Source: Paenibacillus sp. LHD-38
GTDB lineage: Bacteria; Bacillota; Bacilli; Paenibacillales; Paenibacillaceae
Length of the DNA: 64,000 nt
Reading direction: 5' to 3'
NCBI RefSeq assembly: GCF_031157315.1
Contig: NZ_JAVIFU010000002.1
Coordinates: 222,943 to 286,942 of the forward strand
Positions within the stretch are counted from its first letter, which is position 1. Each line of letters begins with the position of its first letter. The notes beneath the pieces are model-generated. The model did no database searches. It was not told the origin of the DNA and worked only from the letters and a program-made list of their open reading frames with translations. The translations under genes and the position numbers were made by a program. Below, in pieces: positions 9,132 to 17,769 of the stretch.

Positions 9132-9566
9132 TTATGTTTTGGATTTTCCACCAGGAAGTAGGATGGAATCTTCAACCTTGATACAACGGTCCATAATGAC
9201 CTCAAGACCGCCAGCAGCTGCAATAGCTGCCGCTTCCTCATTCGAGATACCGAGCTGCAGCCAAAGTGTTTTGGCGCCAATCGCAACCGCCTCCTCCGCT
9301 ACCGGAGGGGTATGCTCGCTTCTGCGGAAAACATTGACAATATCTACAGGTACGGGAATATCTTTAAGCGAAGCGTAGCTTTTTTGTCCCAATATCGTAT
9401 CGGCGTTAGGATTGACGGGAATAATCGTATAGCCCTTCGCCTGCATGGCTTCGGATACCATATAAGACACGCGATCCGGCTTGTCGGATAAACCAACAAC
9501 GGCGACCGTCATGCTTTTCTCTAGAATACCCTTAATTTGCTCGCGCGTAGGATTCTCAAAAACCAT
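9132..9566 (-). CDS. CoA-binding domain protein (YccU-like)
   Basis: A 144-residue Rossmann-fold protein. The N-terminal TVAVVGLSDKPDRVSY loop and the PVNPNADTILGQKSYASLKDIP segment match the CoA_binding_2 family, as does WLQLGISNEEAAAIAAAGG near the end. Family members are small cytosolic proteins related to the CoA-binding domain of succinyl-CoA synthetase; their reaction is not established. Two tandem ATGs follow a GAGGTG site; the second, at 9566, has the better spacing. Orientation is the same as the aro genes, about 50 bp downstream of aroA. Confidence 0.85.
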   Translation of the reverse strand: MVFENPTREQIKGILEKSMTVAVVGLSDKPDRVSYMVSEAMQAKGYTIIPVNPNADTILGQKSYASLKDIPVPVDIVNVFRRSEHTPPVAEEAVAIGAKTLWLQLGISNEEAAAIAAAGGLEVIMDRCIKVEDSILLPGGKSKT

Positions 9567-9619
9567 CATAACACCTCAATTCTTCATGATATGAACAGAA
9601 CTTAAGCGTCTCCGTCCGT

Positions 9620-10915
9620 TTAACCTTCAATCCATTCTACGTTTGCACCCAGTGCTTTCAAATGATCGAAATAAATCGGATACGACTTCGCAACATGATG
9701 GGCATCACGTATGCGGATCGGCTGCTTCGCACGCAAACCAACAACCGATAATGCCATAATGACACGATGATCGAAATGGGCATTAATCTCGACGCCGCCT
9801 TCCACGCCTTCCGGCCGACCGTGCACAATGATTTCCGCTTGGCGTTCTTCAACATTTGCTCCTGCTTTTCGCAGCTCGTTCAAATAATCGGTAATGCGGT
9901 CGCATTCTTTATAGCGCAAATTTTCTACGTTATAGAAGCGTGAAGTCCCCTCGGCAAAAACAGCCGCAGCAACCATGGCCAGAACCGCGTCCGTTGCGTG
10001 GTCACCATCAAACTCAACAGCTTTCAGCTTCCCGTTGCCTTTTACATGAACGATCCCTTTCTCATGCGTGAGAGGAACCTCCATCATCTTCAGTACATCA
10101 ACTACCGCACGTTCACCTTGCTTGCTTTTCTCTTCCAGGCGATGCACGATCACATCCGACTCTGTCACCGCTGCTGCCGCAAGAATTGCCGCGGAGCCTG
10201 GGTAGTCACCTTGTACGGAATACGTTTTTGCTTCATAGCTTTGGCCGCCAGGAATGCGGAAACGCATATAATCCTCGTCGGCATGGATGATAATACCCGC
10301 TTGTTCCAGCACCTCAAGTGTTTGACCAACGACAACCTTTGATTTTAAATCATGCAGCACTTCGATTTCGCTATCTTCCTCTAATAGAGGCGTCAGAAAC
10401 AATAGCGCGCTCAGAAACTGCGAGCTGATGTTGCCAGATACTTGAATTTTCCCGCCTTTTGGAGCACCGCCTTGAATGCGGATAGGAAGCTTCCCTTCAT
10501 TATGCTCAATGGAGACGCCCATTGCAGTTAACGATTCGATCAAATCGCTATGCGGCCGTTTGCCGAGCGAATCCGGATAACGGTTAATGAAGGTAACGTC
10601 TGGACATAGCGCAGCTATAGCCATCAAAAAACGCAATACAGCGCCGGCATTCCCTACATCAAGCTGTTCAACCGGTTTCGGATGACGGCCAAAGCCTGTG
10701 ATGATGATTTTCTCCTCATCTTCTTCCACCGTAGCACCCAAATCTCGGATGCAACGGCGCATAGCGTCGCTATCTTCGCTATGAGCAGGATAATAAATCG
10801 TGCTCGTACCTTCTGCAAGTGCTGCTACCAGCAGGTAGCGGGTCGTGTAGTTTTTTGAAGAAAGCGCTTGAAGTTCACCTTCAAGTCTTGGCGTTGGTGT
10901 TACTAAAACGTCCAT
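9620..10915 (-). CDS. aroA: 3-phosphoshikimate 1-carboxyvinyltransferase (EPSP synthase), divergent type
   Basis: This 431-residue enzyme adds the enolpyruvyl group of PEP to shikimate-3-phosphate in aromatic amino-acid synthesis. Visible family features are SSKNYTTR (Lys21, Arg26), GNAGAVLRF (88-96), SLGKRPHSDL, SGNISSQFLSALL, the DAVLAM segment, KECDR and FDHRVIMALS. The usual GNAGTAMRP loop is changed: Ala92 replaces the Thr and Phe96 replaces the Pro (Escherichia coli 97 and 101), positions linked to glyphosate tolerance. aroK lies 78 bp upstream on the same strand, so the two likely form an operon. Confidence 0.9.
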   Translation of the reverse strand: MDVLVTPTPRLEGELQALSSKNYTTRYLLVAALAEGTSTIYYPAHSEDSDAMRRCIRDLGATVEEDEEKIIITGFGRHPKPVEQLDVGNAGAVLRFLMAIAALCPDVTFINRYPDSLGKRPHSDLIESLTAMGVSIEHNEGKLPIRIQGGAPKGGKIQVSGNISSQFLSALLFLTPLLEEDSEIEVLHDLKSKVVVGQTLEVLEQAGIIIHADEDYMRFRIPGGQSYEAKTYSVQGDYPGSAAILAAAAVTESDVIVHRLEEKSKQGERAVVDVLKMMEVPLTHEKGIVHVKGNGKLKAVEFDGDHATDAVLAMVAAAVFAEGTSRFYNVENLRYKECDRITDYLNELRKAGANVEERQAEIIVHGRPEGVEGGVEINAHFDHRVIMALSVVGLRAKQPIRIRDAHHVAKSYPIYFDHLKALGANVEWIEG

Positions 10916-10993
10916 AGTTCGTATGATCTCCCTTTACAATAATATATACACCCCAATCGGCAGCCAGGCCTATTGAAATGATGTTCAATTACG

Positions 10994-11518
10994 TTATTGC
11001 TTCTTGGTCCATTGTTCCAAAATCGTTGCAACGACCTCTTCGGCAGACATACTCGTCGTATCAATCGTAAGATGCGCAAAATCGTAAGCATGCTTACGCT
11101 GCTCGAGCAGCATGTTCACTCGCTCTTCCGCGTCGCCCTGCAGCAGGGGACGGGCATTATCCGTCTTCACTCTTGCCATTATTTGCTCGGGACTTGCTTT
11201 CAGCGCGACGACATAACCCTTGTTTAGCATCAGCTCACGGTTTGCGCTGCTTAGCACAGCGCCTCCCCCCGTAGCAACTACGCAGGAATCTTCGCTTGCC
11301 AAAATCATATCCAGTACTTTGGTTTCGATTTTCCGAAAGCTTGCTTCCCCTTCGGTTGCGAAAATATTAGAAATCAGCTTATTTTCAAGCCTTTCGATTT
11401 CCTCGTCACCGTCGACTCGTTTCCAGCCCAGCTCCTCTGCGAGCAGCCTGCTGACGGTTGATTTGCCGGTTCCCATAAACCCAATCAACACTAATTTATT
11501 ACATGGTTGCCTTTCCAT
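10994..11518 (-). CDS. aroK: Shikimate kinase
   Basis: A 174-residue P-loop kinase that phosphorylates the 3-hydroxyl of shikimate, giving the substrate of the neighbouring EPSP synthase. Walker A is GFMGTGKST at residues 13-21; the shikimate-binding DGDEEIE, VATGGGAV and the lid ARPLL are all present. Size is typical. Ribosome site is weak (AAGGGTG about 10 bases before ATG). It is the first gene of the probable aroK-aroA unit. Confidence 0.93.
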   Translation of the reverse strand: MERQPCNKLVLIGFMGTGKSTVSRLLAEELGWKRVDGDEEIERLENKLISNIFATEGEASFRKIETKVLDMILASEDSCVVATGGGAVLSSANRELMLNKGYVVALKASPEQIMARVKTDNARPLLQGDAEERVNMLLEQRKHAYDFAHLTIDTTSMSAEEVVATILEQWTKKQ

Positions 11519-11663
11519 CGTTACCGTTTCACCCTTTTCATTCTTCCTAATCCATTTTTTCTACAACATCATATCATTTTTTTATTATTCAAGGGTATAA
11601 AAAAGTTGTATATGTCGTATGGATGATAATGATGTTTAAACAAGGATAGGAGTGACGTTAGCG

Positions 11664-11987
11664 ATGACCAGAGATCTTCATTTGCAAAGTCCCCACCCCA
11701 CTCAAATGCGAATCAATCGCATTCTCGATCCTGCTCATCCCCTTTGCCGCGAGGATGTCATATGGGTGCTTGAGTTTATTAAAAAAAAGGTGGCTGACGA
11801 AGATCCAGCCTTAATGGATCTTTCGCAGCCACGCTTAATGCAAAACTTTCTGTTCTTTGCCGAAGCGGCCATGTCACTCATTCATCGAAGACATTACTCC
11901 GACCAAGAGGCAGATCGTCTGCGGAATTGGCTGCGCCTGGCAACCTTCGGATTAATTACGGACAATCCCCCCGAGACGAATCAATAA
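11664..11987 (+). CDS. Small conserved hypothetical protein
   Basis: A 107-residue soluble protein, mostly helical, ending TNQ. It has no signal peptide or recognised motif; a conserved-looking core reads NRILDPAHPLCREDVIWVL then FIKKKVADEDPALMDL. The ATG at 11664 is 11 bases after TAGGAG; a GTG at 11652 in the same frame is an alternative start. It is divergent from aroK and convergent with gnd, 12 bases apart. I do not recognise it. Confidence 0.6.
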   Translation: MTRDLHLQSPHPTQMRINRILDPAHPLCREDVIWVLEFIKKKVADEDPALMDLSQPRLMQNFLFFAEAAMSLIHRRHYSDQEADRLRNWLRLATFGLITDNPPETNQ

Positions 11988-11999
11988 TGGCTTTTGAAA

Positions 12000-13412
12000 T
12001 TAAGATTGCATCCAGTTGAAGTGGAAGCTGCCTTCTTTGTCCAAACGCTTGAACGTATGAGCACCGAAGTAGTCACGTTGCGCTTGAAGCAAGTTTGCAG
12101 GCAAACGCTCCGTGCGGTAGCTATCGAAATAAGCAATAGCGCTTGAGAACGCCGGTACCGGTACGCCGTTTGTTACTGCAGCTGCGATAACTTCACGCCA
12201 TGCGCCTTGGTAAGTTTCAACGATGTTTTGGAAATAAGAATCAAGCAACAAGTTGCGCAGATTCGGATCACGGTCGTAAGCGTCTTTGATGTTTTGCAGG
12301 AAGCGAGCACGGATAATGCAGCCGCCGCGGAAAATCATAGCGATTTCGCCGTAGTTAAGATCCCAGTTATATTCTTCAGAAGCTGCACGCATTTGAGCGA
12401 AGCCTTGAGCGTACGAGCATATTTTGCTTGCAAACAAAGCTTTGCGTACGGACTCGATAAATGCTGCTCTGTCGCCAGTGAAAGGTGTTTTTGCAGGGCC
12501 GTTAAGCACTTTGCTTGCCACAACGCGTTCTTCCTTCATAGCGGACAAGAAGCGAGTGAATACGGATTCCGTAATGATGGAAAGAGGTACGCCAAGATCA
12601 AGCGAGCTTTGGCTAGTCCATTTTCCAGTACCCTTTTGACCAGCGGAATCCAAGATTACGTCTACCATTGGCTTGCCAGTCTCAGGATCGTATTTCGAGA
12701 AGATATCTCTTGTGATCTCGATCAGGTAGCTATCTAGTTCCCCTTTGTTCCACTCGGAGAAAATCTCGTGAAGCTCTTCCGCACTAACGTCAAGAACGTT
12801 TTTGAGCAGGTCATAAGCTTCGCAAATCAGCTGCATGTCGCCGTACTCGATTCCGTTATGTACCATCTTCACGTAGTGGCCTGCACCGTCTGGTCCGATA
12901 TATGTGCAGCAAGCGTCATCTCCGACTTTAGCGGAAATCGCAGTAAGGATCGGTTCAACAAGCTCATAAGCGGATTTTTGGCCGCCAGGCATGATGGAAG
13001 GTCCTTTCAAAGCGCCCTCTTCGCCGCCGGAAACGCCAGTCCCGATGAAACGGAAGCCTTTAGCTTCAAGATCTTTGCTGCGGCGAACGGTATCAGGGAA
13101 ATAAGCGTTACCGCCATCGATGATAATATCGCCCTCAGCCAAATGCGGAACGAGGGAATCGATTGTTGCATCCGTACCTGCTCCAGCTTGTACCATGATC
13201 AAAATTTTGCGAGGAACTTCCAACGATTGAACAAACTCTTCAATTGTATAAGTAGGGACAAGATTTTTCCCTGCTGCTTCTTGAACGAGATCATCTGTCT
13301 TCTCGCGGGAGCGGTTGAACACCGATACCGTGAAGCCTCTGCTCTCAATGTTAAGGGCAAGGTTCTTACCCATTACGGCCAATCCAATTACACCAATTTG
13401 CTGTTTTGACAT
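12000..13412 (-). CDS. gnd: 6-phosphogluconate dehydrogenase, decarboxylating
   Basis: A 470-residue cytosolic enzyme of the oxidative pentose phosphate pathway that converts 6-phosphogluconate and NADP+ to ribulose-5-phosphate, CO2 and NADPH. The N-terminal Rossmann fold starts [15 protein letters not shown] with NRSREK as NADP-selecting loop. The signature segment [10 protein letters not shown], the catalytic [14 protein letters not shown] (Lys and Asn) and C-terminal [10 protein letters not shown] follow. Length fits the NADP-dependent type. It is monocistronic, with a purine-rich GGAAG site before ATG. Confidence 0.95.
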   Translation of the reverse strand: MSKQQIGVIGLAVMGKNLALNIESRGFTVSVFNRSREKTDDLVQEAAGKNLVPTYTIEEFVQSLEVPRKILIMVQAGAGTDATIDSLVPHLAEGDIIIDGGNAYFPDTVRRSKDLEAKGFRFIGTGVSGGEEGALKGPSIMPGGQKSAYELVEPILTAISAKVGDDACCTYIGPDGAGHYVKMVHNGIEYGDMQLICEAYDLLKNVLDVSAEELHEIFSEWNKGELDSYLIEITRDIFSKYDPETGKPMVDVILDSAGQKGTGKWTSQSSLDLGVPLSIITESVFTRFLSAMKEERVVASKVLNGPAKTPFTGDRAAFIESVRKALFASKICSYAQGFAQMRAASEEYNWDLNYGEIAMIFRGGCIIRARFLQNIKDAYDRDPNLRNLLLDSYFQNIVETYQGAWREVIAAAVTNGVPVPAFSSAIAYFDSYRTERLPANLLQAQRDYFGAHTFKRLDKEGSFHFNWMQS

Positions 13413-13529
13413 CTGGTTCTTCCATCCTTCATCATCTATTTTGGGTCACAATAGTTTTATTTTACTCTTTTTATTCCAAGAAGAAAACTGCCTAACCGTA
13501 AAAATGTCGGAATAACGGCATCAGATTTA

Positions 13530-13558
13530 TTGACCGATTTAAAAAGTTTATCTTATAT
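13530..13558 (+). promoter_or_regulatory. Possible SigA promoter for a short intergenic transcript
   Basis: TTGACC (13530-13535), 17-bp spacer, TTATAT (13553-13558), pointing right into a region with no protein gene that ends in a strong hairpin at 13632-13677. It could drive a small RNA of about 115 nt, or be chance AT-rich sequence. Confidence 0.35.
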
Positions 13559-13631
13559 ATGCCTAAATACCTCACATTTATTATGAGAATATACAAATTG
13601 TTTCCTGCTCATGAACAACCTGAAAAAACAT

Positions 13632-13677
13632 AAAAACGATCAATGGCTGATTGAAACCGCAGCAATTGATCGTTTTT
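13632..13677. terminator. Bidirectional intrinsic terminator
   Basis: A perfect 13-bp inverted repeat (aaaaacgatcaat / attgatcgttttt) with T-runs on both sides. Leftward it ends the gene at 13708-14304; rightward it would end a transcript from the 13530 promoter. Confidence 0.8.
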
Positions 13678-13707
13678 AGGTTTTCATATCGGGATCGCCA
13701 ACTATCA

Positions 13708-14304
13708 TCAGAGTTCCAGTTGCAACATTTCCGAGCGAAGTGCCATCAATCGCTCTTTTGACTCAGAAACCGCTTCCTCATCCGTGCCCTGCAGCGCGTC
13801 AAACAGCATCGACAACTCGTAATCAAGCTCATAGCGCAGCACGATGGCTCTTTCTTCTGCGCGCTTGGATTGAAAAGCTCTGATCATTTCTTCTATTGTA
13901 ACGAAAGGCTTCTTCTGATAAATAATCCGATGTTCCATACCGGACACCTCCACGAGTCGTATAATCTCACCGAACATAATACTCTCAATGACGATTTGAC
14001 GATCTTTAATGCGCTTTACAACCGCATGTCCACGTGTGTCATTAATCAGCTTTTCAATCAACTCTGACAACTTCTCGTCTTTAATGATGTAATCTCCGAC
14101 AATTTTGTAACGGTTCTTCATGCGCTGGAATTGAAGCTTAACGAGCTTGCGGCCAGTACGGATCGATACAAGGAACTGTCCCTCCGTCTCACTCCAATAC
14201 AAGGAATAACCCTCTTGAATAAGATCGCGGATGAGATTTTGGATTTGCCGGCGGTCAAATCGCAGCTCCAAATTGCAATATTCGACTTCATGGCTTTTGT
14301 TCAC
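13708..14304 (-). CDS. Conserved hypothetical protein, 198 residues
   Basis: A soluble, charged, helix-rich protein starting MNKSHEVEYCNLELRFDR. No signal peptide, membrane helix or known catalytic motif is visible. It starts at GTG 14304 behind GGGAGGG with 6 bases spacing, a convincing ribosome site, and ends just before a strong terminator. It is a stand-alone gene between gnd and proS. Family and role not recognised. Confidence 0.75.
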   Translation of the reverse strand: MNKSHEVEYCNLELRFDRRQIQNLIRDLIQEGYSLYWSETEGQFLVSIRTGRKLVKLQFQRMKNRYKIVGDYIIKDEKLSELIEKLINDTRGHAVVKRIKDRQIVIESIMFGEIIRLVEVSGMEHRIIYQKKPFVTIEEMIRAFQSKRAEERAIVLRYELDYELSMLFDALQGTDEEAVSESKERLMALRSEMLQLEL

Positions 14305-14439
14305 GGCAATCCCTCCCTTACCTCAGTTTAGTTGACGAAATGTTCTGATAATTTGTTCTTACTTTTATCTTATACTCCATCCTATGTTCTGGCAACTTGG
14401 ATTATTGACTAATTTTACGCTGAAAGCCGACTTTCATAA

Positions 14440-14486
14440 AAAAAGGGCGCGGCCGCCTCCAAATGAAGACAGCTCGTTCCCTTTTT
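14440..14486 (-). terminator. Probable intrinsic terminator of proS
   Basis: Read leftward, AAAAAGGG pairs with CCCTTTTT across a long GC-rich loop that can fold further, ending in a T-run. It lies 40-90 bases after the proS stop. Confidence 0.55.
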
Positions 14487-14529
14487 GCGGCATTATTCCA
14501 TAGGCAGACGCGGAAAATCAGAAATACTT

Positions 14530-16251
14530 TTAATATTCTGATCCGAGTGCGAAAGAAATAGCTTCTTCCAAACCACACTTTTGAATTTCGCCGGCCTTTC
14601 TTACCTTTAATTCTACGGCTCCTTCGGCAGCATGTTTGCCTACAACGATACGAAGCGGTATTCCGATTAAATCGGAATCCTTGAATTTAACGCCAGGCCT
14701 CTCGTCACGATCATCCAGCAGCGTATCCACTCCACCTTCGTTAAGCCTAGCCGTAATATGCATTGCCAAATCCATCTGCACGGGATCTTTCACCGAAACG
14801 GGCACGACATGTACCTGGTACGGCGCGATTGACCTTGGCCATACGATTCCGTTGCCATCGCTATGCTGCTCTAATACGGCAGACAACAGCCTGGATACGC
14901 CAATGCCGTAACAGCCCATAATAAATGGCTGCATTGATCCCGAGGCATTCAAATATTTGGCTTGCAATGATTCGCTGTATTTGGTGCCAAGCTTGAACAC
15001 ATGTCCGACCTCAATCCCCCGGTACAATGTCAAACTCCCCTCCGCGCAGCGCGGGCAGCAGTCTCCCGCTTCAGCGTTACGGTAATCACCGGCTAATGCC
15101 TCTGCCAAATGAACATCCGGTTTCACATTGCCAAGGTGGAAATCTTTTTCGTTAGCTCCTGCAATACCGCTGTCCATTGCAAGAACCGCAAAGTCAGCGA
15201 GCATTGGAATCTGAAGTCCGATCGGTCCCGCGAAGCCGGCAGGCGCGCCAGTCACTAGCTCCGTTGTTGCTTGGTCCGCCAGTTCAAGATGCGAGGCAGA
15301 CAGCTTGTTCTTCACTTTTATTTCATTAACCTCATGATCTCCACGAATGATGATGGCTATAGGCTTGCCATCGGCTAAGTAAATCATAGTTTTGATGAAA
15401 GAATCCGCTCCGAGCCCAAATTCATCGGTTAGCTGCTCGATCTTTTTGATATCCGGAGTATGATGCCGCTCAAGCTGAGCGCTGAGCTCTTTCTCCCCTT
15501 TTGCTTGCTCGCGAACAAGCTGCTTTTTTGTTCCATACTCCGCTTTCTCTAGGTTAGCCGCGTAGCTGCAAGCACTGCATACCGCAATCGTGTCTTCACC
15601 AATATCCGCGAGTGCCATAAATTCATGCGTTCCGCCTTCGCCTCCGATTGAACCGGCATCGGCTTCTACGGAACGGAAATATAACCCGCAGCGCGTGAAA
15701 ATACGGTGATAAGCTTCATACATGCTCGTATAGCTTCGATGAAGCCCTTCCCAATCCGCGTCAAAGGAGTAGGCGTCCTTCATCAGAAACTCTCTGCCGC
15801 GCAATAGGCCGAAGCGCGGCCGCTTCTCATCACGGAATTTCGTTTGAATTTGGTACAGCGTCATCGGAAGCTGCCGGTAAGAGCTCACCTCGCTGCGGAC
15901 CAATGCCGTAATAACTTCCTCGTGAGTCGGTCCTAATGTAAATTCCCGCTCATGGCGGTCTCGCAGTCGCATGAGCTCAGGCCCGTAAATCTCATAGCGG
16001 CCGGATTGCTGCCATAGCTCAGCCGGCTGCATCGCGGGCATAAGAATCTCTTGCGCACCGGCGAGATCCATTTCCTCCCGGACAATTTGCTCAAGCTTTC
16101 TTAATACACGGCGGCCTAACGGCAAATAAGTATAAATACCAGCCGCAAGCTGTCTGATTAATCCTGCGCGCAGCATCAATTGATGGCTGATTGCTTCCGC
16201 ATCGGACGGCGCTTCACGCAGGGTTGGCATTAATAATTGGCTCTGTCTCAT
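14530..16251 (-). CDS. proS: Prolyl-tRNA synthetase, bacterial type
   Basis: A 573-residue class II synthetase charging tRNA-Pro. Motif 1, motif 2 (FRDEKRPRFGLLRGREFLMKD, in parts) and motif 3 (GCYGIGVSRLL) are present, with the editing insertion between motifs 2 and 3 and the anticodon-binding domain at the C-terminus. The start at 16251 (MRQSQLLMPTLREAPSDAEA) follows GGGAGG by 10 bases; the longer reading runs into the T-box terminator and is not real. Expression is controlled by the T-box leader immediately upstream. Confidence 0.95.
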   Translation of the reverse strand: MRQSQLLMPTLREAPSDAEAISHQLMLRAGLIRQLAAGIYTYLPLGRRVLRKLEQIVREEMDLAGAQEILMPAMQPAELWQQSGRYEIYGPELMRLRDRHEREFTLGPTHEEVITALVRSEVSSYRQLPMTLYQIQTKFRDEKRPRFGLLRGREFLMKDAYSFDADWEGLHRSYTSMYEAYHRIFTRCGLYFRSVEADAGSIGGEGGTHEFMALADIGEDTIAVCSACSYAANLEKAEYGTKKQLVREQAKGEKELSAQLERHHTPDIKKIEQLTDEFGLGADSFIKTMIYLADGKPIAIIIRGDHEVNEIKVKNKLSASHLELADQATTELVTGAPAGFAGPIGLQIPMLADFAVLAMDSGIAGANEKDFHLGNVKPDVHLAEALAGDYRNAEAGDCCPRCAEGSLTLYRGIEVGHVFKLGTKYSESLQAKYLNASGSMQPFIMGCYGIGVSRLLSAVLEQHSDGNGIVWPRSIAPYQVHVVPVSVKDPVQMDLAMHITARLNEGGVDTLLDDRDERPGVKFKDSDLIGIPLRIVVGKHAAEGAVELKVRKAGEIQKCGLEEAISFALGSEY

Positions 16252-16289
16252 TTTTGATAACCCTCCCATGTTAAATTCCCATTTTTTCG

Positions 16290-16520
16290 AAAACAAAAAG
16301 AACGCATTCGTAAGGGACGAATGCGTTCGTGGTACCACCCTAATATAGCCGCAGCAAACATAGAGCAGCTCTCAATCGATAACGGAAATAATTCCCGGCA
16401 GCAGCACGGCCAATAATTTACTGCTGCAGCTCACAAGGTAGGGTTTAATCAATCGTTCATAGAAGCCTTGCAGCCAGTGGGCTTCCTCTCTGAAATAAAC
16501 GTTGGCTGATTAACATAGCC
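16290..16520 (-). ncRNA. T-box riboswitch leader of proS
   Basis: Read leftward, the T-box sequence AGGGTGGTACCACG occupies 16328-16341. It is followed at once by a terminator: an 11-bp stem (16300-16310 with 16318-16328), a 7-nt loop and a CTTTTTGTTTT run. The T-box and the terminator arm overlap, as needed for the antiterminator switch. Upstream is a structured region matching Stem I; a proline codon (CCU at 16440-16442 or CCC at 16441-16443) lies in a likely specifier loop. Uncharged tRNA-Pro would allow read-through into proS. The 5' edge is approximate. Confidence 0.88.
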
Positions 16521-16617
16521 TTGATCTACGCTGATAAGATGTCATTAAGTTTTGACAAATTTACATTAAAACGCATTCGAAGTCAAGACTATTTTCATAA
16601 AAGAATACGAACGGTTA

Positions 16618-17769
16618 TCAACTGGTTCGATTCGGTCTAAGCACAACGGAACCAAAGGCAAGCAATACGGCAGCGAACAAGAGCAGGATACATAGCTGCA
16701 AGCTGATGTCGCTAAAGCTGCCTCCGCCGCCCAAACGGTCAATCGCCATAATTGCCCATTTTTGAGGAGTGAAATTAGCGAGCTTTTGCATGAAATCCGG
16801 CAGAATCGAAAGCGGGAAAAAACAGCCGCTGATCATGCAGGACGGCGTAATCACCAAGTTGTTGATTTGGGAAAGCTGCGTGCTGTTTCGTACTAAGCCG
16901 GCTATTGCAGAAGCCACTCCCACTGCTGCGAGCAGGAAAAATTCCAGCACGAGCAGCATGGCTCCAAACGGTATGCCATGCGAATAACCGAAGACGAAAT
17001 ACAATAAACTTAATACAATCACAAGCTGTATGGTGCCTACCAGCATGCTGCCCATAAAGTTGCCAAACGCAATATCCATTGATCGAAGCGGAGCGGTAAA
17101 CATTCTGGCCATCGTTCGCTGCTCCCGATCCTCCATTACAAAACCGATGGATTGGCTGACAAGAAGCATAAGAAACATCAAGATAAGGCCGATCATCATC
17201 GGGTTGGAAACGATATGACCAAGCTGCATTTCAGCATTTTCCGCAACAATCATTGGCGCTGCTTGTGCTTCAAGCAGGGCTTCCAGCTTTGCCAAATCAG
17301 CACCCGCTTCGCTACCTGCACTGCTTACAAGACCAACAGATGCGAAAAGCCGATCTGATTCTGTTGCCAGCATTGCTGCAAGTGAAGCATTCCACAGCTG
17401 CTTATTCATTTGGTAGAGTGACGCCTTAGCGTGAATGCCCTCTAGCATTTTCGCCGTAAAATCGGGTGGAATATAGATTGCTGCGTCTGCTTTCCCGTCG
17501 ATGACAAGATTTTTAAGCTCCTGCTCGGAATTCGATACGTTTAGAATTTCATAAAGGGATTCCTTTTCTATCGCGGAAGCTAAATAGGCGGCTAATATTC
17601 CCGTATCCGTATTATTTACGGCAATCACGGCTTTGTTTCCTTCTAAGCTTGCAAACAATCCAACCATAATCGATAAAATAATAGCCGGAATCAGGACGTT
17701 CATGATCAGTCCGCGACGTGACCCCATCGTTCTGCGTATGAGCTGCGCTGCTATATGCAAGCTAGGCAT
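16618..17769 (-). CDS. ABC-2 type exporter permease, LnrN/YfiN-like
   Basis: A 383-residue permease: one N-terminal membrane helix (about 25-42), a large extracytoplasmic domain (about 45-190), then five hydrophobic helices to the C-terminus, the DrrB/YhgE-like ABC-2 layout. The segment FVMEDREQRTMARMFTAP is the typical coupling region. Its ATG overlaps the stop of the preceding permease gene by 8 bases, so the two are co-translated and probably form a heterodimer served by the ATPase at 18947-19891. This is the last gene of the operon. Confidence 0.85.
   Translation of the reverse strand: MPSLHIAAQLIRRTMGSRRGLIMNVLIPAIILSIMVGLFASLEGNKAVIAVNNTDTGILAAYLASAIEKESLYEILNVSNSEQELKNLVIDGKADAAIYIPPDFTAKMLEGIHAKASLYQMNKQLWNASLAAMLATESDRLFASVGLVSSAGSEAGADLAKLEALLEAQAAPMIVAENAEMQLGHIVSNPMMIGLILMFLMLLVSQSIGFVMEDREQRTMARMFTAPLRSMDIAFGNFMGSMLVGTIQLVIVLSLLYFVFGYSHGIPFGAMLLVLEFFLLAAVGVASAIAGLVRNSTQLSQINNLVITPSCMISGCFFPLSILPDFMQKLANFTPQKWAIMAIDRLGGGGSFSDISLQLCILLLFAAVLLAFGSVVLRPNRTS

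Noticed and set aside
12768..13409. 213-residue open frame antisense to gnd
   Set aside because: It is the reverse-strand shadow of a highly conserved gene, without a ribosome site or protein-like composition.
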